Made by a program: the position numbers and the translations under genes. Under the pieces are notes generated by a model, which was not told where the DNA came from, did not search any database, and saw nothing but the letters and a program-made list of their open reading frames with translations. Source: Tunturibacter gelidoferens (GTDB lineage Bacteria > Acidobacteriota > Terriglobia > Terriglobales > Acidobacteriaceae). From it: a stretch of DNA of 64,000 nucleotides. Numbering within the stretch: position 1 is the first letter of the stretch; the number at the start of each line of letters is the position of its first letter. Location of the stretch: NCBI RefSeq assembly GCF_040358255.1, contig NZ_CP132938.1:3100001-3164000 (forward strand), given 5' to 3'. Shown piece by piece: positions 56,244 to 64,000 of this stretch.

Positions 56244-56290
56244 CCTCAATTACTCCTGCGTCTGGAAACTGATTTACGCCTGGGAGGCGG

Positions 56291-57025
56291 TTATTGGAAG
56301 TAGCGCTCGGTCAAGAGGAAGCCGCGCTCGTTCTCGGGCCGGAACTTGCGGCAGATATCCTCGCTTCCCGGCGCGGGTACTCGCTTCAACGTCAGAGTGA
56401 CTGGCGTCTGTCTATATTCGCGATCGGAGTCCATAGGATGCTGACATGTGTTGAGGATTACCAGAGTGTTCATCTCCGCCCGCAACTCTACCGTGCTGCC
56501 GTCCTTCGCGTGTCCTTCGACGAACTGCATGCTGCCGTCCTCCTGCACTTCGACTTTGCTGAAGAAGTTCACGTTCATCATCAGATCGCGACGGTTGAGG
56601 CCGTACTTTTCCAACTCGAGCAAAAAGCCATCGAGAGCATTCTGGTGCCAATCGTTGTGTGCTTTCTGGTAGGTCAGAGCTCCATACTTCTCAGCGACCA
56701 GCGTCGCGTCGGAACACCCGCCTAATGGGTCGTGCCAACCGAGAGTGTCGTCCGTGATTGAACAGAGAATCCGACCCATGTCGGAGAAGAGCACCGCACC
56801 AGTCGTAAGCCGAGCAATATGCTGCGCCTTCAAGGTATCTGGCAGATTCAGACGTTCTGAAGGGTTATCGGCGTTCAGAAATATTGCACCTACGTTGGCG
56901 TGGTCGCCTCCGGCAGTGATGCGCAGCGCGGTTCCGCGCTTCAGTACGTGCGACCATGTGGAGGACCCGCTTAGCGTCTCCTCCCAAAGAACTTCAGAGC
57001 TCAAACCAACCAACCTTCCCGGCAT
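56291..57025 (-). CDS. DUF1989 protein, first subunit type (UAAP1/CgdA-B family)
   Basis: 244 residues. Family features: WSHVLKRGTALRITAGGDHA, NVGAIFLNADNPSERLN, ITDDTLGWHDPLGGCSDATL, MNVNFFSKVEVQEDGSMQFV and a very typical end (SEDICRKFRPENERGFLLTE). It pairs with the next gene to form the two-subunit deiminase that turns carboxyguanidine to allophanate in known systems. It starts 39 bases after the beta-propeller gene. Confidence 0.9.
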   Translation of the reverse strand: MPGRLVGLSSEVLWEETLSGSSTWSHVLKRGTALRITAGGDHANVGAIFLNADNPSERLNLPDTLKAQHIARLTTGAVLFSDMGRILCSITDDTLGWHDPLGGCSDATLVAEKYGALTYQKAHNDWHQNALDGFLLELEKYGLNRRDLMMNVNFFSKVEVQEDGSMQFVEGHAKDGSTVELRAEMNTLVILNTCQHPMDSDREYRQTPVTLTLKRVPAPGSEDICRKFRPENERGFLLTERYFQ

Positions 57026-57064
57026 TTATGCCGTTTCACTTACTTTAAAAGTGTGCGCGGTCTT

Positions 57065-58108
57065 TCATTTTTGATCCGGGGAGATTCTCCACACGGTGCC
57101 CTGCATCAAGTTCGAAAGCCACACTGAACCGAAGCCGAACCTTACGCCGTCTCCGCCCTTGCCTGCCCATTGCCTAACTGGGAGATTGTTCGTGGCGTCT
57201 ACCTGGGTGAGGGGAAAGTCAAACAACGCCGTCCATACTGAACCTGCGCCAAATGTGATCTCGCCGCCCTCGCCGGGGATGCCGCATGCGATCGTGGCGA
57301 CGAGTTTGTCAGTCTTCATGTCAACCCGCGAGATGGTTCCATCGCCCTGGTTCAGCGTCCAAACCGAACCTGCTCCAATCGTAAGAAAGCGTGGCTTTGG
57401 GCCGACCGGGATCGTTGCAATTACTTTGTTTAACTTCGGGTCGATCTTTAGCAGTTGATCATGACCAAAGGAGGAGATCCAGACGAACCCGTCCCCAAAG
57501 GCTGGGTTCTCCGAAGCTGTCGGCAGCTCTAGGTTTGAGACGACCGTGTTTGTGTTTGGGTCAACTCGTACCAACATGCTTGGCTTTACGACCATCCATA
57601 TGGACTCATTCCCTACCGTGATACCGCCTTCGGAGTTTGCGGGGTCTGCAGGAATCTCGGCTATCACATTGCCGGTGGCTTCATCGAGTCGCACGAGTTG
57701 ATGCGTTCCGCAGCTTGGAACCCACACCGATCCCCAGCCGTACGCAAGCCCGGAACAGGGCCGTTGCACCGTTGCGATAAGGCCGGGTTTGCCGGTCGAG
57801 GGAAGTAATTGCACAACGTGATTTACGCGCGCGCTCGATACCCAGACAGCATCCTTCGTCGCCACGGACCAGTCGGGCGATCCTTCGACGGTATATATCG
57901 TTTCCGGCTTGAGATCGCTGAGTGGACGAGCCACGCCTGATGTCGTCACCCCCGTCCGAACCACGTTCGGTGGCCGTGACGGGGCGGCTGCCGGCGGAGT
58001 TGCCTGTTGTCCCCGTGTGGAGATACCCGCTATTGCTCGACTGGCAATCAGACTGGCCGCAATCGCAAACCGGGCTCCTCTCGCTTTTCGATGATTGATT
58101 GAAGTCAT
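57065..58108 (-). CDS. Secreted seven-blade-like beta-propeller protein (YncE/Vgb-like)
   Basis: About 347 residues from the ATG at 58108, where a signal sequence begins (ARFAIAASLIASRAIAGIST); the frame runs up to 58222 but the extra part is not signal-like. Six to seven repeats of the type GSVWVPSCGTHQLVRLDEAT, ESIWMVVKPSMLVRVDPNTN, GFVWISSFGHDQLLKIDPKL and GSVWTLNQGDGTISRVDMKT form a propeller. It leads the guanidine/urea operon. Such proteins can bind ligands or cofactors; which one is unknown. Confidence 0.8.
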   Translation of the reverse strand: MTSINHRKARGARFAIAASLIASRAIAGISTRGQQATPPAAAPSRPPNVVRTGVTTSGVARPLSDLKPETIYTVEGSPDWSVATKDAVWVSSARVNHVVQLLPSTGKPGLIATVQRPCSGLAYGWGSVWVPSCGTHQLVRLDEATGNVIAEIPADPANSEGGITVGNESIWMVVKPSMLVRVDPNTNTVVSNLELPTASENPAFGDGFVWISSFGHDQLLKIDPKLNKVIATIPVGPKPRFLTIGAGSVWTLNQGDGTISRVDMKTDKLVATIACGIPGEGGEITFGAGSVWTALFDFPLTQVDATNNLPVRQWAGKGGDGVRFGFGSVWLSNLMQGTVWRISPDQK

Positions 58109-58473
58109 GATCGTTCTAGACACTCCGCGTAGCACCCGCTGGTTTATGAGGAGAGGAACAGGTTCTGATTGAATTGGCTTCCTTCTACTAGAACAAAGGT
58201 TCATCGATTTTCTGTTTGACATGGGATTTCTCTATTCGTCGCATAGGAAAAATTATTTCCATAGCAATTCTCTATCGCATCAATCGACTGCTGCCATAGG
58301 CAGTTGATTTCGGAGAGATTCGGACTACACTCGGAGTCACTCAGAGCCACTACGCAGTACTTCCATAACAGTTAAATCACTCGGAAACGCATCTAGTGGT
58401 TGGGACCAACCTAACCTCCAGAAGAGGGCAGCTGAACCATAAAGGTCAGTGAACTATCGAAGTACAGGAGCCA
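58109..58473. other. Divergent regulatory region of the nitrogen cluster
   Basis: 365 bases between the propeller and transporter genes. It holds the repeat at 58241-58265. No sequence resembling the guanidine-I, -II or -III riboswitch core was found. AGGAG lies three bases before the transporter ATG. Confidence 0.5.
58241..58265. promoter_or_regulatory. LysR-site-like motif in the divergent promoter
   Basis: GCATA-GGAAA-AATTA-TTTCC-ATAGC contains perfect GGAAA/TTTCC arms. It shares ATAG-GAAAAA...CCATA with the box at 49052-49074. It lies between the two operons and may be the target of the LysR protein; inference from similarity. Confidence 0.45.
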
Positions 58474-59559
58474 ATGAAAACGACGAAGCACCGTTTTTTC
58501 GCCCTAGTCTTTACTGTCTTTCTGCTAATCGGGTGTTGTTTGCCTGCAAGTGCGATAACAGAGCCGCCGACCTTCACCGTCGGGTGGTCGGTCTACGCGG
58601 GCTGGAATCCTTACTTTTACATGCAGAAGTCCGGCACTATGAAGAAGTGGGCGGATAAGTATGGGATAGTCATCAAGGTTCAACGGTTCGACTATGCCGC
58701 GTCTCTGGACTCGTTTGTCGCAAAGAATATTGACGCCTGCACGATGACTAATATGGAGGCATTGGACATGCCGGCCGCCGCTGGCGTGGACTCCACGGCT
58801 ATCATCGTTGGGGACTACTCTAACGGGAACGACGCTGTCCTAGTCCGTAACGGGCTGACATTTGATAAGCTCCCTGGCCAGCGCATTATGCTGGTGCAAA
58901 AGACAGTGTCCGAGTACTTACTCGAGCGAGGGATGGTGCTCAACGGTCAGCAGGCCCAACTCTCCAAGCTTCGGTTGATTAACACCTCGGACTCGGACAT
59001 CGTTCCGGCGTTCATGAATAATACGTCGAACCCTGCGGTAGTTACGTGGAAGCCTTTGGCTTCGCAGATTCTCGCTGACAAGAGCGTCCACTCCATCTTC
59101 GATTCTTCGAAGATTCCCGGCGAAATCCTTGATCTGCTGGTTGTTCGTACCGAAGTGTTGAATCGCCCTGATGGATCCGGACAGAGATTCGCCAAGGCGA
59201 TTAGCGGGGCCTGGTACGAGACGGTGCAGCAGCTGGCCTCAGGGCAGTCACAGGCGATCAAGGTTTCAGCCGCCGCGTCCGGCGACTCGATCGACTCGTA
59301 TAAGGAGCAGCTCAGGACTACTTCGCTTTTTGCCACACCAAAGTCTGCTGCCGACTTCACTACCGGGCCAAATATCAAGCAAAAGATGGAACTCGTTCGC
59401 CAGTTCTGCTTCGCACACGGACTACTTGGTCAAGGCGTCAAGTCCGTCGACGACGTTGCCATCGTTTATCCAGACGGCTCTGTCCAGGGCCACAAAGAAC
59501 GAGTACGTCTGAGATTCAATGCGGCCTATATGCAGGCTGCGCAACAGGGAAAGCTCTAA
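58474..59559 (+). CDS. ABC transporter substrate-binding protein (urea/guanidine type)
   Basis: 361 residues. The signal peptide is MKTTKHRFFALVFTVFLLIG ending CLPASA. The NitT/TauT-like binding fold is shown by FTVGWSVYAGWNPYFYMQKS, GIVIKVQRFDYAASLDSFVA, ACTMTNMEALDMPAAAGVDS and a TIGR03427-like body (SVYAGW...NGND AVLVRNG). This binding-protein family sits next to urea-carboxylase-type genes. First gene of the plus-strand operon; the permease starts 6 bases after its stop. Confidence 0.92.
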   Translation: MKTTKHRFFALVFTVFLLIGCCLPASAITEPPTFTVGWSVYAGWNPYFYMQKSGTMKKWADKYGIVIKVQRFDYAASLDSFVAKNIDACTMTNMEALDMPAAAGVDSTAIIVGDYSNGNDAVLVRNGLTFDKLPGQRIMLVQKTVSEYLLERGMVLNGQQAQLSKLRLINTSDSDIVPAFMNNTSNPAVVTWKPLASQILADKSVHSIFDSSKIPGEILDLLVVRTEVLNRPDGSGQRFAKAISGAWYETVQQLASGQSQAIKVSAAASGDSIDSYKEQLRTTSLFATPKSAADFTTGPNIKQKMELVRQFCFAHGLLGQGVKSVDDVAIVYPDGSVQGHKERVRLRFNAAYMQAAQQGKL

Positions 59560-59565
59560 CATCCT

Positions 59566-60426
59566 ATGGCAAACTTCTCTCCATTTGATATTCAGGCGAG
59601 GCCAAACCGACTGATGACGCAGGGACTCTCCTGTTTGTTGTTCTTTGTTTGCGTTGGCCTTTATATGCAGACATCGATCAGCCGTCATCGTGAAAATGTT
59701 GAAGACCGCGTGGTCCCGAACGCGCGTCAACTCGCCCTGGGCATTCACTCTTCTGTCTTGGAGCCGGCGGAAGAAGACGATTATGTTGCCCCTGACAACG
59801 CTTCGAAGTGGGAACGATTTCATCACTCGATGATATGGAAGGATACTGTCTCAAGCGGCCGTCGCTTTTTTATTAGCCTCTTTCTTCTTATTCCGGTTGT
59901 GCTCCTCGCTCTCCATATTGGTCTCTTCCCTTGGTTTGGCGCTGGATTCCTTCGCTTTGTTCTTTTCTTTGATAAGATCGTCGCGCTTTCTCTGCTTCCG
60001 ATTCTGTTCATCGTCTTTGGAATCGACGAGTGGTCGAAGATTGCGTTGATTGTGATTGGAGTCGCTCCAACGATGATTCTCGATGTGACGCAGATGGTGA
60101 AGGCTGTCCCGCAGGAACAGATCGTCAAAGCGTTCACGCTAGATGCGAACAACTTCGATGTCGCCTATCGCGTGGTTTTCCGTCAGGTGCTGCCGCAGGT
60201 GATCAACAGCCTCCGTCTCAATCTGAAGCCGATGATGCTTTTTCTGTTTGCCGGTGAGATGATCGCGGCGTCGGACGGACTCGCTTACCGCATCGCAATC
60301 ATGAGACGACATATGGGCATGGACGTCATTTTGCCTTATGTCCTTTGGGTTGCATTTCTGCTGTTTCTGATCGATCTTTCATTGCGAGTACTGAACAGGA
60401 GGCTGCATCCATGGTTTCAAGTTTGA
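59566..60426 (+). CDS. ABC transporter permease (urea/guanidine type)
   Basis: 286 residues. One N-terminal helix (LSCLLFFVCVGLYMQTSI), a long outside loop (~40-95) and then five to six helices with the coupling loop EQIVKAFTLDANNFDVAYRV VFRQVLPQVINSLR in two parts. This BPD-type permease layout with the long first loop is the one seen in the urea-carboxylase-linked transporters. The stop lies 16 bases inside the ATPase gene. Confidence 0.9.
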   Translation: MANFSPFDIQARPNRLMTQGLSCLLFFVCVGLYMQTSISRHRENVEDRVVPNARQLALGIHSSVLEPAEEDDYVAPDNASKWERFHHSMIWKDTVSSGRRFFISLFLLIPVVLLALHIGLFPWFGAGFLRFVLFFDKIVALSLLPILFIVFGIDEWSKIALIVIGVAPTMILDVTQMVKAVPQEQIVKAFTLDANNFDVAYRVVFRQVLPQVINSLRLNLKPMMLFLFAGEMIAASDGLAYRIAIMRRHMGMDVILPYVLWVAFLLFLIDLSLRVLNRRLHPWFQV

Positions 60427-61334
60427 ATGCTCCTCAGATAGGCGAACTGACGGTCACGGCGCTCGGCGCACCAAACGCTATCCGCATTGAGGGCGTTTCG
60501 GTTTCGTATGCGGTTGGCAAACGAAGCCGCAGAACCGTTCTTGAAGGCATTGATCTTGAGATTGAAGAGGGCGAGTTTGTTGTTCTGTTGGGTGCGACTG
60601 GCTGTGGCAAGAGCACCCTGCTGCGCATGATTCTCGGCCAAGAGCGGCCGACCAGCGGCCGTATCTCTGTCTCCGGAAGCGCGGTCGAGCGGGTTGATGC
60701 ACGATCCGGATACGTTCCGCAGAAGTATTCTCTCTTCCCGGACCGTACGGTTCTGAACAATCTGGCGATGGGGCCGGAGACCTCGAAGTACCATATTCTT
60801 GGTCGACTGCGTCCCAGCTTTCGAGCGTTCCGCAGACAGGTTCGAGAAGAGGCTCTTCGTCAGCTACAGCATATGGGTCTCCAGGCTTCGGACGCCGCCA
60901 AGTACCCTCATCAACTTTCGGGCGGAATGCAGCAGCGTGTTGCGATTGCCCAGTCCCTGATGATGAAATCGCGCGTGCTGCTGATGGATGAGGCTTTCAG
61001 CGCACTTGACCCTGCTACGCGCGCGAGTCTCCAGCGTCTGCTTCGTTCGGTGTGGAATGAGCTGAAACCGACAGTCGTCTTCGTGACGCACAATACCGCG
61101 GAGGCGCTTTTCCTCGGCAGCCGACTCATCGTTCTCGCCCGCGCCGGTCGAGAGGATCACTGCGGCTCCCGAGTAGCGCTCGATATAAAGTTGCCGGCAT
61201 CTGGAATGAGTTTGCGTAAGAATGGCCAGGAGTTCCTCGATCTGGTCGACTATGTAGAGCGGTTCTCGCGAGGCGACCAACATACGACGTCCTCCCCGGA
61301 TGCTTTTCCCATTGACGGAGAAGACGCGTTATGA
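60411..61334 (+). CDS. ABC transporter ATP-binding protein (urea/guanidine type)
   Basis: 307 residues from the ATG at 60411, which follows AGGAGG by nine bases; the longer frame from 60345 is not preferred. Walker A GATGCGKSTLL, Q-loop SGYVPQKYSLFPDR, signature YPHQLSGGMQQRVAIAQSLM, Walker B RVLLMDEAFSALDP and H-loop VFVTHNTAEALFLG are all intact. Energises the transporter with the two preceding genes. The stop overlaps the next start (ATGA). Confidence 0.93.
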   Translation: MVSSLNAPQIGELTVTALGAPNAIRIEGVSVSYAVGKRSRRTVLEGIDLEIEEGEFVVLLGATGCGKSTLLRMILGQERPTSGRISVSGSAVERVDARSGYVPQKYSLFPDRTVLNNLAMGPETSKYHILGRLRPSFRAFRRQVREEALRQLQHMGLQASDAAKYPHQLSGGMQQRVAIAQSLMMKSRVLLMDEAFSALDPATRASLQRLLRSVWNELKPTVVFVTHNTAEALFLGSRLIVLARAGREDHCGSRVALDIKLPASGMSLRKNGQEFLDLVDYVERFSRGDQHTTSSPDAFPIDGEDAL

Positions 61335-64000
61335 AAAACCTCTGGATTCGCGGTCGGATCTCGGACGTGTGCATTTTCGTCGCCCTTTTTGCTATCGGTA
61401 GTTTCAGGATGCACGGTCAAGAAAAGACCCTGAATAAGGTCTCGGATAAGACGATCGCCCCAACGCCCTCAGAAGAAGACAATACGCAGTTCTTCACACA
61501 AAAGGTGCGCCCTGTGCTGGCGCAGAATTGCTATAAGTGCCATACCTCCGAGGGTGCCGGTGGGCTACATCTCGACTCACATGCGGGGGTGTTGAAGGGC
61601 GGCGAATCTGGTCCTTCCATCGTTCCGGGAGACCCCGAAAAAAGCCTTCTGATTGAAGCGATCCGTCAGACCGGGGATCTCAAGATGCCTCCGAAGGGTG
61701 ACAAGCTGCCTGACGGCGATATCGCGAATATCGTTGAGTGGGTTCGACGTGGTGGCGTTTGGGACAGCGCAGAACCAACGAAGCCGGTTGTTGCCCTGCT
61801 CACCGCGGCCCAGGTGAAGAGCACTCCCGGCGATGATTTCTTCGAGAACAAAGTGCGTCCCGTGCTTGCGACGCAGTGCGGATCCTGCCACCAGGAGCGC
61901 ACCTCCGGCGGACTTAGTCTGTCGTCACGCGAGGCGCTCCTCAAAGGAGGAGACTCAGGCCCGGCGATTGTGGCCGGCGATCCTGAGAAGAGCCTTCTGC
62001 TTACGGCAGTTCACCAGACCGGTTCGCTCAAGATGCCGAAAGGCGGCAAGCTCTCAGCCGGAGATATCGAGACACTTGCGGAGTGGGTCAAGATGGGCGC
62101 GCCATGGCCCAAGACCACAGCTCCGGTTCGTATAGCCGGTAAGCAGATCACTCCCGACATGCGCAAGTTCTGGTCATTCCAACCGCTGAAGGACTATCCC
62201 GTACCTGTGATCAAAGATCCAGCGCTTAGGTCGTGGGCAAAGACGGACATCGACCGCTTCGTGTTGGCCAAACTCGAAGAAAAGGGGCTCAAACCTGCCC
62301 CCATGGCGGATAAACGAACACTCATTCGCCGCGCTACTTTAGATTTGACCGGCCTGCCACCTACCCCTGAAGAGATTGTGGCGTTTGAAAAGGACCCTTC
62401 TCCCGACGCCTACGCCAAGGTCGTTGACCGTCTGCTTGCTTCTCCTCGTTATGGCGAACGATGGGGCCGCCACTGGCTCGACGTCGCCAGATATGCGGAT
62501 GACGACATTCGCGGCCTCGATCCGCGTGGCCGGGGCTACATGCCGTTCGATGGTGCTTGGGTCTACCGCGACTGGGTGATCAAAGCAGTCAATGATGACG
62601 TCCCATACGACCGGTTTGTAAAGATGCAGCTCGCGGGAGATCTGCTGTCCAAGCAGCCCACGCCAGATGACTTGAAGGCGACAGGCTTCCTCGGCGGCGC
62701 GCCGTGGATCTGGGATCAGGCCGAGCCGATTCAGGGTCGTGCTGACGAACGTAACGAGCGCATCGACGCCGTTACACGAGGCTTCCTTGGTCTGACCGTT
62801 GCGTGCGCTCGTTGTCACGACCACAAATACGACCCAATCCTTGCCAAGGACTACTACGCGCTCGGAGGAATCTTCGCGAGCTCTACTTATAAGGAGTACA
62901 ACTTCGTTCCTGAGTCCGAGGTCGATTTCTGGCGCGAGAAGTTTAAGGAAGCAAACGATAAGGACAAAGCGGCCCAGGACTATACGAAGACTGTCAGCTC
63001 GGAACTCGCCAAGGCACTCGCGGCTCAGACCTCTGCGTACATGGTCGCTTCGTGGCAGGTGGCAGGAAAGCCCAAGAAAAAGATCGAGGAGGCTGCGGAT
63101 GCGGCGCGTCTGGATCCTGAGTTGCTTGATCGTTGGGTCAAGTTCCTGGCGAAGAAGCCAACGTTCTATCCTTACCTCAAAGACTGGCAGCTGATGATCG
63201 CCCAGGGCGGCACGGAAGACCAGGCCAAGTTTCTTGGAGACTCCTTCCAGCAGCGCATCCTCGATCTCCTGATCGAGAACAAAGCGGTTGAAGACGAGAA
63301 TGACAAGATCAAGGCCAAAGCCGGGGTTCCGACCGAACGCGAAAAGGATGTTAAGCCCTCGGACTTTGATACCTACGATCAGTTCTGCCCAGGGTGCACG
63401 CTTGAGCTCAAGGTAATGACGCCGGAGAAGGCGAACCTCTACGAAGACCTCTTCATGCGCCAGTTAGGCACAGGAGTCTTCGACGAGCGCGGTGAGCCAG
63501 GCCTCTTCGTCTTTCGCGGATGGGATCTGATCCGTCGCCTCGGACCAGCCGAACAAGCTTATTTGTCCACGCTCCAGACTGAGCGGAGCCATGGCGGTTA
63601 TGTGAAGTCGGTCGGTCAGATTTACCCCTTTGCGCATGGTATGGCCGACAAACCCCAGGCTGTGAGTATTGCTGTGGACCTTCGTGGAAACCCGCACTCG
63701 CACGGTGATATTGCGCCTCGCGCCTTCCTCACCGTGCTTGGCTCGCCCGACAAGAAGCCGTACACAGAAGGCAGCGGCCGGCTGCAATTGGCAGACGATA
63801 TCGTCGCGAGTCCGATCGCCTCGCGGGTTTGGATGAACCGCGTTTGGAAGTGGCACTTCGGCACAGGCATCGTCAACACAGCCGACAACTTCGGCGCGGT
63901 TGGCGATCCACCGTCTGATCCAGAACTCCTTGACTATCTCGCGATTCAGTTTCAGAAGAATGGCATGTCGCTTAAGAAGCTTCAACGCATGATCATGCTC
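61331..64000 (+). CDS. Double cytochrome-c, DUF1549/DUF1553 (PSD1-type) protein, C-terminus beyond window
   Basis: The frame stays open to the window end (890 codons shown). A signal anchor (DVCIFVALFAIGSFRMHGQ) is followed by two related planctomycete-type haem domains, with CYKCH near residue 64 and CGSCH near residue 182; around them FF-KVRPVLA, LKGG-SGP-IV, GDPEKSLL and LKMP repeat in both. Next comes DUF1549 (~280-520, FWSFQPLKDYPVP, SPRYGERWGRHWLDVARYAD, VACARCHDHKYDPI) and the start of DUF1553 (IASRVWMNRVWKWHFGTGIV). The ATG overlaps the ATPase stop (ATGA). It is probably a periplasmic redox enzyme; its place after a nitrogen transporter is unusual. Confidence 0.9.
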   Translation, partial: MKNLWIRGRISDVCIFVALFAIGSFRMHGQEKTLNKVSDKTIAPTPSEEDNTQFFTQKVRPVLAQNCYKCHTSEGAGGLHLDSHAGVLKGGESGPSIVPGDPEKSLLIEAIRQTGDLKMPPKGDKLPDGDIANIVEWVRRGGVWDSAEPTKPVVALLTAAQVKSTPGDDFFENKVRPVLATQCGSCHQERTSGGLSLSSREALLKGGDSGPAIVAGDPEKSLLLTAVHQTGSLKMPKGGKLSAGDIETLAEWVKMGAPWPKTTAPVRIAGKQITPDMRKFWSFQPLKDYPVPVIKDPALRSWAKTDIDRFVLAKLEEKGLKPAPMADKRTLIRRATLDLTGLPPTPEEIVAFEKDPSPDAYAKVVDRLLASPRYGERWGRHWLDVARYADDDIRGLDPRGRGYMPFDGAWVYRDWVIKAVNDDVPYDRFVKMQLAGDLLSKQPTPDDLKATGFLGGAPWIWDQAEPIQGRADERNERIDAVTRGFLGLTVACARCHDHKYDPILAKDYYALGGIFASSTYKEYNFVPESEVDFWREKFKEANDKDKAAQDYTKTVSSELAKALAAQTSAYMVASWQVAGKPKKKIEEAADAARLDPELLDRWVKFLAKKPTFYPYLKDWQLMIAQGGTEDQAKFLGDSFQQRILDLLIENKAVEDENDKIKAKAGVPTEREKDVKPSDFDTYDQFCPGCTLELKVMTPEKANLYEDLFMRQLGTGVFDERGEPGLFVFRGWDLIRRLGPAEQAYLSTLQTERSHGGYVKSVGQIYPFAHGMADKPQAVSIAVDLRGNPHSHGDIAPRAFLTVLGSPDKKPYTEGSGRLQLADDIVASPIASRVWMNRVWKWHFGTGIVNTADNFGAVGDPPSDPELLDYLAIQFQKNGMSLKKLQRMIML

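Noticed and set aside
58109..58473. Guanidine riboswitch upstream of the transporter operon
   Set aside because: I looked for the conserved cores of the known guanidine classes on both strands and saw none; a covariance search would settle it.

Overview
The window looks like a chromosomal segment of an acidobacterium of the Terriglobia type (Terriglobus/Granulicella/Edaphobacter-like). This is inferred from GC-rich coding sequence, two large TonB-dependent receptors that begin with a carboxypeptidase-like regulatory domain (an Oar-like architecture typical of these soil bacteria), a periplasmic twin-haem DUF1549/DUF1553 protein and many secreted beta-barrel proteins. No species can be named from sequence alone.

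Layout. 1-8.2 kb, minus strand: a branched-chain amino acid super-operon read as leuA, leuB, a small membrane gene, a secreted gene of unknown function, leuC, leuD, ilvD, a frameshifted DUF4288 gene and ilvB (cut by the window edge). A divergent LysR-type regulator at 8.3 kb faces a palindromic T-N11-A box just upstream of leuA. 9.3-15.1 kb: an envelope block with a Spy-like protein, three small outer-membrane barrels, a protein resembling an M48 peptidase with its zinc motif destroyed, and a TonB-family protein. 15.4-31.3 kb: housekeeping and transport genes (galE, DUF421, an M20 amidohydrolase with a frameshift, an OFA-family transporter plus a 52-residue small-subunit-like gene, acs, a GAF/PAS histidine kinase, a dicarboxylate symporter, HU, sppA, a glycosyltransferase, two DUF3147-like genes, ppa).

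31.3-40.6 kb is a scarred accessory region. It has tRNA-like fragments, the C-terminal remnant of a tyrosine recombinase, a multiply broken DUF1254/DUF1214 gene, and an attachment-site-like structure near 39.8 kb. Embedded in it are an intact TonB-dependent receptor and a divergent KdpD/KdpE-like two-component pair. 40.6-47.5 kb: a GH28 polygalacturonase-like enzyme, a metallo-beta-lactamase-fold hydrolase and a second giant TonB-dependent receptor.

48.0-64.0 kb is the most interesting block. It holds a LysR regulator, a glutathione-peroxidase-fold protein whose catalytic Cys is Ser, and a minus-strand operon (beta-propeller, two DUF1989 proteins, biotin-dependent carboxylase, allophanate hydrolase). 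A divergent plus-strand operon encodes an ABC transporter followed, with a 4-base overlap, by a double cytochrome-c/DUF1549/DUF1553 protein. The carboxylase plus paired DUF1989 proteins plus allophanate hydrolase is the gene set now linked to guanidine breakdown (guanidine to carboxyguanidine to allophanate to ammonia and CO2) rather than simple urea use. I saw no guanidine riboswitch. Instead, LysR-type inverted repeats and look-alike motifs sit in the two divergent intergenic regions, suggesting control by the LysR protein.
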